This document shows, piece by piece, positions 17,207 to 27,224 of a stretch of DNA of 64,000 nucleotides. Below the pieces are notes generated by a model. It had not been told where the DNA came from and did not search any database. It saw only the letters and a program-made list of their open reading frames with translations. Both the position numbers and the translations under genes were made by a program. Source of the stretch: an uncultured Clostridia bacterium (lineage in GTDB: Bacteria; Bacillota; Clostridia; Lachnospirales; Anaerotignaceae); NCBI GenBank assembly GCA_910587195.1, contig CAJUKL010000004.1, positions 12,012 to 76,011 of the forward strand, in the 5' to 3' direction. The stretch's first letter is position 1, and each line of letters opens with the position of its first letter.

Positions 17207-17707
17207 TTATAAATTCGCCCCACAGCATTTTTTATATTTTTTGCCGCTACCGCAAGGACAAGGGTCATTTCTACCAATTTTTTTATCTTTTACAATGGTA
17301 CGGGATTTTTTCTGTTCCTTTGTAAAATTCTTTCTTTCTTCTTCAGTATAAATGTTGTCCCATTGTGGCAGCTTATAAAGATGTTCTGCTTTATATTCTA
17401 CCATTTTTTTGTATAATTTTTCAAAATCAATTTCCAATTTCACAGGGCTGTTTTCTTCCAATTCGTTCATTTCATATGGTTTTGGCAATACTTCATTGAT
17501 GCCATCTATAAATGCCACAATTTCTTCAGAAGTTACACCAAAACGTAAAGCTAATTCGGAAACAGCTCCTTGTAATACAGTTACTTTTTCACCTAAAATG
17601 TATTCATAAATTTTTTGTTCTTTTGGCAAAAAGTCGTCCCATACTTCTTCCATGCTTTTTCCATCTTTACTAAATGCTTTGTTCATCCAATTTTCATATA
17701 ATGTCAT
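17207..17707 (-). CDS. SEC-C motif protein
   Basis: A 166-residue soluble protein whose C-terminus is the zinc-binding SEC-C motif [19 protein letters not shown], as found at the end of SecA and in many small accessory proteins. The N-terminal 140 residues are helical and acidic and I do not recognise a catalytic domain. It starts the sua5-rpiB-upp-wecA run, with an AAGGAGTG ribosome site before the ATG. Function unknown; the metal site is clear. Confidence 0.85.
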   Translation of the reverse strand: MTLYENWMNKAFSKDGKSMEEVWDDFLPKEQKIYEYILGEKVTVLQGAVSELALRFGVTSEEIVAFIDGINEVLPKPYEMNELEENSPVKLEIDFEKLYKKMVEYKAEHLYKLPQWDNIYTEEERKNFTKEQKKSRTIVKDKKIGRNDPCPCGSGKKYKKCCGANL

Positions 17708-17880
17708 TGTTCGTCACTCCTTATATTCAATCCTTAAATTTTAAAATTAAAACATACTAATAGAAATAATAATATATAATCTCTTGCAATGCAACAAAAA
17801 ATTATAAATCAGATAGAATTTTCAGCTGTAATTATTGGAAAATGAACTTACAAAGAAAGTTTTTGCTTATTTTAAAAAAT

Positions 17881-17909
17881 AAAAATCTCCCATTTTGAGG
17901 AGATTTTTA
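17881..17909 (-). terminator. Terminator after the Usp-like gene
   Basis: AAAAATCTCC pairs with GGAGATTTTT over an 8-nt loop, 10 bp past the stop codon at 17919. Confidence 0.85.
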
Positions 17910-17918
17910 ACTTTATCA

Positions 17919-18359
17919 TTATCCAATTTTTTGTTCCAATTCTGTTTCTACCAATGTTTGTTGCTCCACAATTAGCAATTCTATATCCTCTGGCAATGCA
18001 TTTACGATTTTTTGAAATTGTGTTTCTTTTTCACCTTTAAAAGATTGTTTTTTTGCAAGTTTTGACACATCACCCATAATTAGTTTTGTAATTCCTTCTT
18101 GTTTTACAAACTGACCAATACATTTTGGCACATCTCTGTCACATAAAACATGAATAATACCACCACATCTATCTCCATATGCTAATAATTTTGTTAATAA
18201 TTTTAAAGTTTCTCCGTTTTGAAAAATACTATCTCCTTTTTGTACATGAAGGATATGCAAAGAACCTTTTGCTTGTTCTGCAACTTCTGCTCCATAGTCA
18301 ATCAATCTTTGAGAACTATTTTGTGCTGTGATACATACTACAACTTTTTCCTCTTTCAT
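17919..18359 (-). CDS. Universal stress protein-like (UspA/KdpD-C fold)
   Basis: The 146-residue protein begins VVVCITAQNSSQRLIDYGAEVAEQAKGSLHILHV, the first strand-helix-strand of a UspA-like alpha/beta fold, and continues with a CDRDVPKCIGQFVKQEGITKLIMGD block typical of the nucleotide-binding half. It resembles the Usp-like sensor segments found in KdpD. A classical G-2x-G-9x-G ATP loop is not obvious, so ATP binding is uncertain. Single gene with its own terminator. Confidence 0.65.
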   Translation of the reverse strand: MKEEKVVVCITAQNSSQRLIDYGAEVAEQAKGSLHILHVQKGDSIFQNGETLKLLTKLLAYGDRCGGIIHVLCDRDVPKCIGQFVKQEGITKLIMGDVSKLAKKQSFKGEKETQFQKIVNALPEDIELLIVEQQTLVETELEQKIG

Positions 18360-18565
18360 AGCTAATCCGCTACCTCCTTCTTCGTCATTGTTTCATCACA
18401 GAGGGATACCTATATTAACGAATTGTTATTTTTATGTCATGTACAACAATCATTTTTCTTCTATTAATATAATACCATATTTTTATAAAAATGCAACAAA
18501 TTTTCTATCAATTTTTCCCTTGTTTTTTTGCACATTTTTACTAAAATTATGGTTTTATTGTATAA

Positions 18566-18599
18566 AAATAACAAGAAAGTATAATTTCTTGTTATTTTT
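18566..18599 (-). terminator. Terminator after pyrG
   Basis: AATAACAAGAAA pairs with TTTCTTGTTATT over a 6-nt loop, 7 bp beyond the pyrG stop codon; the flanks are A- and T-rich on both sides. Confidence 0.8.
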
Positions 18600-18605
18600 A
18601 CATAT

Positions 18606-20306
<1,701 letters not shown>

Positions 20307-20348
20307 CTATAAAAATATAAAAAGGAATCCTTATATTTCCAAAATAAA

Positions 20349-20385
20349 AATAATGTCTATTTTTTTTAAAAAAACAAACATTATT
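20349..20385 (-). promoter_or_regulatory. Terminator-like hairpin in the pyrG leader (possible CTP-sensing attenuator)
   Basis: On the minus strand AATAATGT and ACATTATT close a stem whose inner part is T7/A7, followed by TTTATTTT. A candidate -10 (TATTAT) lies only about 10 bp upstream, so this hairpin would be at the very 5' end of the pyrG transcript, about 140 nt before the start codon. In Firmicutes pyrG is controlled by reiterative G addition at the 5' end that opens such a terminator; here the initiating bases are not obviously GGG, so the mechanism is uncertain. The rest of 20211-20569 shows no gene. Confidence 0.5.
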
Positions 20386-20569
20386 CTTATAATACCATAT
20401 CCCCAGTGGAAAAGAAATAAAAATTGATTGGAATTTTATGACAAAACAATTTTGTCAAAATAGAAATCTATTGTTAAAACTGCACTATTTTTATGCAAAA
20501 ACTATTGACAATCTCACAAGCAAAAGGTACTATAAAAGTAATTCGTATGTAGAATAGGGGGAATTTTTT

Positions 20570-21046
20570 ATGGAACAAAAAATACAAGAACGTATTGCTA
20601 CAGCAGAAAATGCCGCTGGGGAATATTTTAAACAGGGCTTAAACTGTGCAGAATGTGTTTTTCAAAGCTGTTTGGATATGCAAAATTTGAATCTCCCAAA
20701 AGAAGTGATTGCTTTAGCTTCTGGTTTTGGTGGCGGTATGGGACAGACAAGAAATACCTGTGGTGCGATTACAGGCGCAATTTTAGCTTTGAGTGCTTTA
20801 AAAGGCAGAAACCCTTTTGAAAAAGAAACACCAAAAGAAAGAATCCAACAACTGCAAGAAGTTTATATTCCTTTTAAAGAAATGGTGCAAGAAATTGAAC
20901 AGCAATATGGTACCTTAATTTGTAGAGAACTTTCTGCACCACATGGAGATTTTGCTGGAAAAGCAAGAAAACAAAACTGTAAACAAATGATTTCGTATTG
21001 TGCAGGTCTTGTGGTAAAATATGCAGAGCAAAACGACTCTTATTAA
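20570..21046 (+). CDS. C_GCAxxG_C_C family (putative redox-active cysteine protein)
   Basis: The 158-residue protein has the family pattern: GLNCAECVFQSCL, then GGGMGQTRNTCGAITGAILAL, then late cysteines in ICRELSAP and NCKQMISYCAG. Members are small cytoplasmic proteins of unknown function in anaerobes, thought to bind metal or carry redox-active cysteines. A GGGG stretch 8 nt upstream of the ATG is the ribosome site. It is monocistronic; the FMN riboswitch follows. Confidence 0.85.
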   Translation: MEQKIQERIATAENAAGEYFKQGLNCAECVFQSCLDMQNLNLPKEVIALASGFGGGMGQTRNTCGAITGAILALSALKGRNPFEKETPKERIQQLQEVYIPFKEMVQEIEQQYGTLICRELSAPHGDFAGKARKQNCKQMISYCAGLVVKYAEQNDSY

Positions 21047-21125
21047 AAAGATTTTTGGATAGAAATATGATTTTATATTGACTTTTTATTCACAATGTTT
21101 TAAAATAATGATAAATAATAATAAA

Positions 21126-21238
21126 TTCTTCAGGGCAGGGCGAAATTCCCGATCGGTGGTATAAAGTCCACGAGCAAATTTTTTTGCTGACATGGTGTAA
21201 TTCCATGACCGACAGTATAGTCTGGATGAGAGAAGAAT
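21126..21238 (+). ncRNA. FMN riboswitch (RFN element)
   Basis: The conserved RFN blocks are present in order: TTCTTCAGGGCAGGG, GAAATTCCCGATCGGTGGT, AAAGTCCACGAGC, CATGGTGTAATTCCATGACCG, ACAGTATAGTCTGGATG and the closing GAGAAGAA. It precedes ribU and a terminator, so it should switch off riboflavin uptake when FMN is plentiful. Confidence 0.96.
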
Positions 21239-21278
21239 CAAAGACAGTCTTTTTTTGCTGTCCTTTCTTTTGCTTGCT

Positions 21279-21309
21279 AACAGTCTGAAGATTTTTAGAC
21301 TGTTTTTTT
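21279..21309 (+). terminator. Expression-platform terminator of the FMN riboswitch
   Basis: AACAGTCT pairs with AGACTGTT and is followed by T7. An alternative pairing with the upstream GACAGTCTTTTTTTGCTGTC segment (21243-21262) could act as antiterminator. Confidence 0.85.
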
Positions 21310-21367
21310 ATTCACAAAATAAAAAGACAGTTGTTTCAAGACATTACAACAAATGGAGGAAAAAATA

Positions 21368-21967
21368 ATGGAAAACACAATTTTAACACAAAAAACACCA
21401 AAAACTAAAATGACAACAAGACAAATGGTAGGTATGGCAATGCTTGCTGCAATTTCGATTGCATTTGTATCAGTAATCCATTTTCCTTTGTTTCCGGCAG
21501 CAGCCTTTTTAGAATATGACCCTGCCGATATTCCTATTTTAATTGGTACCTTTGCCTATGGCCCTATTGCAGGCTTTTTATTAACAGTTGTTGTTTCTTT
21601 GATACAAGGTACTACTGTTAGTGCGGCAAGTGGTCCGATTGATATTGTAATGCATATTGTTGCAACAGGAAGTTGTACTTTAATTTCTGGCACCATTTAT
21701 CAAAAAATGAAAACAAAAAAAGGGGCTGCAATCGCTTTAGTTGTAGGCGTAATCACAATGACTTTGGCAATGGTATTAATGAACTTGATATTGACTCCTT
21801 TATTTATGGGTGCACCAATAGAAGCGGTTATAGCAATGCTCGTACCAATTATTATTCCTTTTAATTTATTAAAATACTCAATTAACTGCTTGATTACCTT
21901 TTTGTTATATAAATCAATTTCTCATATTTTAAAAGGTGTTTCTGAAAGAGCAACCATAAAAAATTAA
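21368..21967 (+). CDS. ribU: Riboflavin ECF transporter S component
   Basis: A 199-residue membrane protein with five to six hydrophobic segments, matching RibU: FPLFPAAAFLEYDPADIPILIGTFAYGP is the characteristic region around the first long helix pair. It binds riboflavin and works with a shared energising EcfAA'T module, which is not encoded in this window. The ATG at 21368 has GGAGG 8 nt upstream; the in-frame ATG five codons earlier overlaps that site. Directly preceded by the FMN riboswitch. Confidence 0.94.
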   Translation: MENTILTQKTPKTKMTTRQMVGMAMLAAISIAFVSVIHFPLFPAAAFLEYDPADIPILIGTFAYGPIAGFLLTVVVSLIQGTTVSAASGPIDIVMHIVATGSCTLISGTIYQKMKTKKGAAIALVVGVITMTLAMVLMNLILTPLFMGAPIEAVIAMLVPIIIPFNLLKYSINCLITFLLYKSISHILKGVSERATIKN

Positions 21968-22018
21968 AATTCTGCTTGTAGTTGCAAAAATAGTAAAACT
22001 TTATAAGCTTTTTTCCGC

Positions 22019-22056
22019 AAACAGAGATGATAGAGATTCTATCATCTCTGTTTTAT
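22019..22056 (+). terminator. Terminator after ribU
   Basis: AACAGAGATGATAGA pairs with TATCATCTCTGTT over a short loop and is followed by TTTATTA. Confidence 0.85.
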
Positions 22057-22088
22057 TACAAAAATATGGTAATAAAATTAGTTTTTTA

Positions 22089-22117
22089 TTGTCATTGTAT
22101 TTATTTATGCATATAAT
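22089..22117 (+). promoter_or_regulatory. Promoter of ddl-murI
   Basis: TTGTCA (22089-22094), 17 bp, TATAAT (22112-22117): a strong vegetative promoter match. The resulting leader is about 140 nt. Confidence 0.75.
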
Positions 22118-22207
22118 ATATAATATTGAGAAAACATCTCATGCCACAACGCCAGTTGCAGCGTTCGCATATCTTGGAATATGTAAAAAATAGTAAAGGA
22201 GAAGTTA

Positions 22208-22243
22208 TTGCAAAACAGGCAACATTATAAATATAGTTTATAA
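22208..22243 (+). CDS. Possible 11-codon leader ORF before ddl
   Basis: AAAGGAG 7 nt upstream of TTG (22208-22210) opens a frame MQNRQHYKYSL that stops with TAA at 22241-22243, 20 bp before the ddl ATG. The ddl ATG itself has no visible Shine-Dalgarno sequence, so this small ORF might recruit ribosomes. Could equally be chance. Confidence 0.3.
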   Translation: MQNRQHYKYSL

Positions 22244-22263
22244 GTTTTCAATAACAATACGAT

Positions 22264-23319
22264 ATGAATAAAAAAACAGTTGTTGTAATATTTGGCGGAC
22301 AATCTCCGGAACATGAAGTTTCTTTAAATTCTGCTTTTACCATTATTTCAAATATGGACGAGGAAAAATATTATATTATACCCATTGGTATCACCAAGCA
22401 AGGACAATGGCTCATTTATGATGGCCCTGTAGAACATATTAAAACAGGAGAATGGGAAAAATTCGGTACTCCTGCCATTATTAGTCCAGATGCCGCACAA
22501 AAAAGTGTATTAAAAATTGTTGGTGGAAAGGTTAAGGAAATTCCAATAGATGTTGTTTTTCCTGTATTGCATGGCAAAAATGGAGAAGATGGTACGATGC
22601 AAGGGCTTTTTGAAATTGCACAAATTCCTTATGTGGGAGATGGGGTATTAGCCTCTTGTGTTTCCATGGACAAAGTTTTTACAAAAACGATTGCAAAAAA
22701 TGCTGGTATTGAACAGGCAAATTATTTGTGGTTTGATACTACAAAACTAGAACAATGTGATACTGTTTTAGAGCAAATTGAAAAAGAATTAGGCTATCCT
22801 TGCTTTATCAAACCAGCTAATACAGGTTCTTCTGTGGGAATTTCAAAGGCACATAATAGGATAGAATTGGAAAAGGCATTACATTATGCGGCAAAATTTG
22901 ATAAAAAAGTGATTGCAGAAGAATTTATAGATGGTCGAGAGATAGAGTGTGCGGTTTTAGGAAATGAAAAACCGATTGCCAGCGGTGTTGGAGAAATTTT
23001 TTCTGCTTCTGAATTTTATGATTATGATGCAAAATATAACAATGCATCATCTAAAACAGTAGTACCTGCAGACTTGCCACAAGAAATGACAAATAAAGTA
23101 AGAGAAATTGCTATAAAAGTATTTCAGGCGGTAGAAGGTTCTGGTCTTGCAAGAGTGGACTTTTTAATTCAAAAAAATACAAATCGTATTATTTTTAATG
23201 AATTAAATACCATGCCTGGCTTTACTTCTATCAGTATGTATCCCATGCTTTGGGAAGCAGAAGGAAAATCAAAAACAACACTTATTGATGAATTGATTTC
23301 ACTTGCTTTTAGCAAATAA
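22264..23319 (+). CDS. ddl: D-alanine--D-alanine ligase
   Basis: The 351-residue ATP-grasp enzyme joins two D-alanines for peptidoglycan. Landmarks are VVVIFGGQSPEHEVSLNSA at the N-terminus, FPVLHGKNGEDGTMQG, the CFIKPANTGSSVGISK loop, and the metal-binding end RIIFNELNTMPGFTS. The second-site residue region and length are those of ordinary Ddl rather than VanA-type ligase. The start lacks a clear ribosome site. murI follows 21 bp downstream, giving a D-amino-acid supply pair. Confidence 0.95.
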   Translation: MNKKTVVVIFGGQSPEHEVSLNSAFTIISNMDEEKYYIIPIGITKQGQWLIYDGPVEHIKTGEWEKFGTPAIISPDAAQKSVLKIVGGKVKEIPIDVVFPVLHGKNGEDGTMQGLFEIAQIPYVGDGVLASCVSMDKVFTKTIAKNAGIEQANYLWFDTTKLEQCDTVLEQIEKELGYPCFIKPANTGSSVGISKAHNRIELEKALHYAAKFDKKVIAEEFIDGREIECAVLGNEKPIASGVGEIFSASEFYDYDAKYNNASSKTVVPADLPQEMTNKVREIAIKVFQAVEGSGLARVDFLIQKNTNRIIFNELNTMPGFTSISMYPMLWEAEGKSKTTLIDELISLAFSK

Positions 23320-23340
23320 GGAAATCAGGAGGATAAAAGA

Positions 23341-24144
23341 ATGGACAAAAGACCAATTGGCATATTTGATTCTGGTGTAGGTGGTCTGACAGTAGTAAAA
23401 CAAATTATGAAAGCATTACCTAATGAAAATATTATTTATTTTGGAGATACTGCCAGACTGCCCTATGGTACGAAATCAAAAAAAACAGTAACAAAATTTT
23501 CCAAACAAATCGTACGATTTTTATTAACAAAAAATGTAAAAGCAGTTATTATTGCTTGTAATACAGCTAGCTCCAATAGTTTAGAAGAATTAAGGCAAAC
23601 ATTTGAACTTCCTATTTTTGGTGTTATTGTTCCCGGAGTAGAAGAAGCAATCCGTTCTACTAAAAATAAAAAAGTGGGAATTATCGGAACTGCAAGCACC
23701 ATTAGAAGCAAGGCTTATGAAACTTTGCTTGCACAAGCAGATAGCACTATAGAAGTTTATGCAAAGCCTTGTCCGTTGTTTGTTTCTTTGGTGGAAGAAG
23801 GTTGGACAGAAAACACTGTTGCAAAATTAACAGCAGAAAATTATTTGACAGAATTAGTAGAAAAGGGAATTGACTCCCTTGTATTAGGCTGTACACACTA
23901 TCCTTTATTAAAACGTTGTATTGGCGAAACGGTAGGGAGCAGTATTAAATTAGTTGACCCAGCAAAAGCAACAGCAAGAATGGTAAAAGCATTTTTAGCA
24001 GAACATAGATTATTGCAACAAGGAGAAAATATTGCAGAAAGATATTTTTATATTAGTGATGATACAGATACTTTTTGTAATATGTGTAAAAAAGCCTTGA
24101 AAAAAGAATACATACCTCAAGTAATAGATATTGAAGCTTACTAA
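23341..24144 (+). CDS. murI: Glutamate racemase
   Basis: The 267-residue enzyme supplies D-glutamate for peptidoglycan. It has the N-terminal PIGIFDSGVGGLTVVKQI, the first catalytic cysteine in IACNTASSNSL and the second in LVLGCTHYPLL. AGGAGG lies about 9 nt before the ATG. Probably co-transcribed with ddl. Confidence 0.96.
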   Translation: MDKRPIGIFDSGVGGLTVVKQIMKALPNENIIYFGDTARLPYGTKSKKTVTKFSKQIVRFLLTKNVKAVIIACNTASSNSLEELRQTFELPIFGVIVPGVEEAIRSTKNKKVGIIGTASTIRSKAYETLLAQADSTIEVYAKPCPLFVSLVEEGWTENTVAKLTAENYLTELVEKGIDSLVLGCTHYPLLKRCIGETVGSSIKLVDPAKATARMVKAFLAEHRLLQQGENIAERYFYISDDTDTFCNMCKKALKKEYIPQVIDIEAY

Positions 24145-24167
24145 AATTTTTTGCTTATATTAAGTTA

Positions 24168-24191
24168 AGAAGTCATGGTTTTATGACTTCT
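24168..24191 (+). terminator. murI terminator hairpin, first copy of a 24-bp duplication
   Basis: AGAAGTCAT, GGTTTT loop, ATGACTTCT, extended by outer AAGTT/AACTT pairs. It lacks a T run. The identical 24 bp recur at 24412-24435, where a T run follows, so the original terminator seems to have been split from its T tract or duplicated. Confidence 0.6.
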
Positions 24192-24194
24192 CAA

Positions 24195-24405
24195 CTTGTC
24201 AATAAAGTCTTTTTTTGTGGACTCCGTCCACACCTGCAAACTTTTTTGAAAAAAAGTTTGACAAAAAACTTTATTAGAAAAACTACGTTTTTCCTTTTAA
24301 AATCAATGTTTTTTAAGGAAACGAAGTTTCCGGCTAAAGTTCTTTCGCTTCCTTTCTTTCAAGAAAGGAAGTAGAGTTTGAGACGAAGTCTCAAGGTTTT
24401 TTGAC
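24195..24405 (-). repeat. Degenerate modular hairpin repeat between two copies of the murI terminator
   Basis: Contains, in minus orientation, the CAAAC-TTTTTT/AAAAAAA-GTTTG hairpin, GGAAACGAAGTTTCC, the module-one palindrome CTTCCTTTCTT/AAGAAAGGAAG and TTGAGAC-GAA-GTCTCAA. The order is shuffled relative to full copies. No coding content. Confidence 0.7.
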
Positions 24406-24410
24406 AGACT

Positions 24411-24443
24411 GAGAAGTCATGGTTTTATGACTTCTTTTTTTAT
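24411..24443 (+). terminator. murI terminator, second copy with T run
   Basis: GAAGTCAT-GGTTTT-ATGACTTC followed by T7, a standard intrinsic terminator, 270 bp beyond murI. Confidence 0.8.
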
Positions 24444-24673
24444 TTTGTATACATCTAACCTTTTATAAACAAAAGTTATTCTATAAGTTGCTTAAAAAAA
24501 TTGCTTTTTCTTTTCTTTTTTTATAGCATATTGATGATAGTTTTTATTCTGTGAATAAAAAATTTCTTAAAAACATTAAAATTTAATAATAAATGCATTT
24601 TATTCATACTTTGTTCATAAATTCGTTATATAATCGTAAAATAATTGATTATCATTTTTGGAGGGAATCAACA

Positions 24674-25843
24674 TTGAAAAAGATTTTAATGGCTGCAATG
24701 TCTAGTATAGTAACATTTTCATTTTTTTTGGCACCAATTTCTGTAGAAGCAAAAACATTACAACAGTTACAGACAGAACGTGCTGACTTAAAGAAAAAAA
24801 CAGAAGAAGCAAAAAAGAATTTGGAAGAAGCAAGACAGAAAAAACAATCTGTAGAAGAAGAAGTTGCTGTTTTAGACCAAACCTTAAATGCTGCTAATGA
24901 ACAGTTGGAAAAAGTAGAATCTGATTTAGATGAAGTGCAAAAGCGTTTAGAAGAATCTAAAAAAATGCTTGCAGAAGCTACAGAAAATAAAGAAAAACAA
25001 TTAACTGTCTTTGGACAGCGTGTAAAATACATACATGAAAATGGTAATACTGGTTATTTAGATGTAATATTAGAATCCGAAGGAATTAGCGACCTTTTAA
25101 TGCGTATGCAGCATGTAGAGGAAATTATGGATTATGATAACAATTTATTAACAAATTTAAAAGAAACAGAAAATGTAATTCGTGAAAAAAAGGAAGAAGT
25201 ACAGCAGGAAGAAGCAGAAACAGCACAATTAGTAGAGGAACAAAAAGCAACTTTAGCAAGCTTAGAAACTTTAAAAGCAGAAAAAATAAAAACAGTACAA
25301 GCGTATGCACAAGATGAAGCAAAATATAACCAACTAGTACAAAGCAATGAAGCAGCAAGTAAAGAAGTAGAAAAATTAATTTCGGCTGCAACAGCAAATA
25401 ATGATACAGTAGTTTATACTGGTGGAAAATTAAATTGGCCAGTTCCAGCCAGAGCAGCCTCTAGTTCTAGTTTAAGCAGCGGATTTGTAAATAGAAAACG
25501 TCCGATTGGTAGCGGTTGGGAAAAACACACCGGTTACGACATTCCTGCCCCTTACGGCTCTAATATTGTAGCAGCAGAAGGTGGTACAGTTATTACAGCT
25601 GGTTGGGTAAATGGATATGGTAATACAGTTATGATAAATCATGGTGGTGGTGTTGTTACCTTATATGGTCATAATTCCAGTTTAACAGTATCCAAAGGAC
25701 AAACCGTATCCAGAGGGCAAGTGATTGCAAAATGTGGTAGCACTGGAAATTCTACAGGAAATCATTGTCATTTTGAAGTACGTGTCAATGGTAGTGCAGT
25801 GAGCCCTGCTCCTTATTTAGGTGTTGCAAACATTTCCCGCTAA
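24674..25843 (+). CDS. Secreted M23 peptidase with coiled-coil (EnvC/NlpD-like murein hydrolase)
   Basis: The 389-residue protein has a signal peptide (KKILMAAMSSIVTFSFF... ending near VEAKT), a long Glu/Lys/Gln-rich coiled coil (about residues 30-245) and a C-terminal LytM/M23 domain with zinc ligands in HTGYDIPAPYG and GNHCHFEV and the active histidine in LYGHNS. Such proteins cleave or activate cleavage of peptidoglycan cross-links outside the membrane during division or growth. I choose the TTG at 24674 with GGAGGG about 8 nt upstream because it gives a proper signal peptide; the open frame reaches 27 codons further without one. The stop TAA (25841-25843) abuts a hairpin repeat. Confidence 0.9.
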   Translation: MKKILMAAMSSIVTFSFFLAPISVEAKTLQQLQTERADLKKKTEEAKKNLEEARQKKQSVEEEVAVLDQTLNAANEQLEKVESDLDEVQKRLEESKKMLAEATENKEKQLTVFGQRVKYIHENGNTGYLDVILESEGISDLLMRMQHVEEIMDYDNNLLTNLKETENVIREKKEEVQQEEAETAQLVEEQKATLASLETLKAEKIKTVQAYAQDEAKYNQLVQSNEAASKEVEKLISAATANNDTVVYTGGKLNWPVPARAASSSSLSSGFVNRKRPIGSGWEKHTGYDIPAPYGSNIVAAEGGTVITAGWVNGYGNTVMINHGGGVVTLYGHNSSLTVSKGQTVSRGQVIAKCGSTGNSTGNHCHFEVRVNGSAVSPAPYLGVANISR

Positions 25844-26115
25844 CTAACTTTCTTGAAAGAAAGTTAGCAAAGAACTTTTGTGCAAAACTTCGTTTTGCTG
25901 CCGTGTGTTGGATTTGAACAGTTATTATAGGTGAACGACAACAGAGCACCAGTCGTTAAAACTTTCACTCTGTACCATATACAGAAGGTAAAGTTTTTGG
26001 TCAAGCTTTTTTCAAAAAGTTTGTAGGTGTTTGAGGGTGCAAAACGTCCAGTGGACGTTTGTTCTGCACCGACCAGAACGAAGCATAGACCAACACGCTC
26101 AGGGTCTTAAGTTTT
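25844..26115 (+). repeat. Modular hairpin repeat, monomer after the M23 gene
   Basis: Begins at the first base after the stop codon: CTAACTTTCTT/AAGAAAGTTAG, a compensated variant of the usual CTTAC/GTAAG arms. Then GCAAAAC/GTTTTGC, CAAGCTTTTT/AAAAAGTTTG and the nested GGTGCA...AACGTCC...GGACGTT...TGCACC palindrome, ending in CACGCTCAGGGTCTTAAG. Nothing coding in 25844-26393. Confidence 0.9.
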
Positions 26116-26325
26116 TTTTTAATATACCTTAAAAAAGCAAAATAAAGAACTTTATTGATGTTTAACAGAAAGTAAAATAGTTTCAAAATTTATTAACAAA
26201 CTAAAATACACTGGAATTTTATCCAGTGCATTTTTTTAATAATAGTAAAATGATATTTTTAATCAAATTCTAATAATTCTCTCATCTTTCTTTAATCTTT
26301 TTCCATTATACTAAGACTGTACATG

Positions 26326-26381
26326 AAATTCCCTTTCCTGTACAGTTGCCCCGGCGCAATACATAAGATATGTATTGCGCC
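26326..26381. other. Two adjacent strong hairpins
   Basis: ACTGTACA pairs with TGTACAGT across 15 bp (about 26326-26346), and GGCGCAATACATA (26353-26365) pairs perfectly with TATGTATTGCGCC (26369-26381) over a 3-nt loop. The second stem is unusually GC-rich at its base for this genome. It lies just beyond the stop codon of the minus-strand gene 26394-27032 and may be its terminator, although no T run follows on that strand. Confidence 0.55.
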
Positions 26382-26393
26382 ATTCGTTTTTTA

Positions 26394-27032
26394 TTAAGCT
26401 GTTACGTCTACTGATTTTTTGTCGTCTGTATCTGTTTCTTTCCCTTCATTTGCCCATTCGTCGAAACCTTTCATAATAATTTCTTTGGTTTCATCTGTAA
26501 TACTTGGTAATTTTCCGCCCCAAGTTTTTTCAGCAGCAGCAAATCCTTTTAAAACGGCATTTCTTAAAGTTTCTATTTTGGATTGGTCGCCACCGGAAAG
26601 TGCTTTTGCCATATTTAAAATATTATTTGCAACATTTTCTGGAGACCATGCACCACCTGGAGAGATAGCATCTATAGCAGCTTGTTTATCTGCTGCACTG
26701 ATAGAAATTCCTTCAAATAAGGATTTATTCAGTGTTTTTACTTGTTTTCCAAGCATAGTCTGAATCATATTCTTAAAAGAAGTCATTTGTTGGTCAGAAA
26801 TAGCTTGTAATTGTTGTGCAGATAATTTTTTAGGTTTTTCATATCCTACTTTTTCAGTATCATTTTTAGAAGCAGCCTGTGCAGAACCAGAAGCAACAAA
26901 AGTATCTTGTTTAATTTGTGTTGAAGTTGTTGTTGTTTCTTTGCCTGCTTCTTTTACAGTTGTGCTTTGGTGTTGCACTACGGTAGAAGACGCATATACG
27001 CTTGCATTTACGTTTCTAATATTCATATCCAT
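26394..27032 (-). CDS. Unknown protein, Ser/Thr-rich N-terminus and helical C-terminal domain
   Basis: A 212-residue protein that I cannot assign. The first 75 residues are Ser/Thr/Lys-rich and probably disordered; from about LSAQQLQAISDQQMTSFKNMIQ onward it is helical, with the recognisable segment GFAAAEKTWGGKLPSITDETKEIIMKGFDEW. There is no signal peptide or membrane segment. The C-terminal part resembles small DUF5610-type domains, but I cannot confirm that. The ATG has GGAAGGGG 10 nt upstream. Monocistronic, convergent with the repeat after the M23 gene. Confidence 0.7.
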   Translation of the reverse strand: MDMNIRNVNASVYASSTVVQHQSTTVKEAGKETTTTSTQIKQDTFVASGSAQAASKNDTEKVGYEKPKKLSAQQLQAISDQQMTSFKNMIQTMLGKQVKTLNKSLFEGISISAADKQAAIDAISPGGAWSPENVANNILNMAKALSGGDQSKIETLRNAVLKGFAAAEKTWGGKLPSITDETKEIIMKGFDEWANEGKETDTDDKKSVDVTA

Positions 27033-27224
27033 AACTTAAACCCCTTCCTTTGGTAAATTTAATAAAACAGTTCCTTCTATAAGATATATCGGAATATATT
27101 ATTAAAAATTAAGCTTTTTGCTTTTATTTCGTGTAAAAAAATAGTAAAATAATAAAAAAAGTATTGACAAATCACAAAATATGGTTTCAAAATAATAAAA
27201 ATAAAAGAAAAAGAAGGGATTTAT

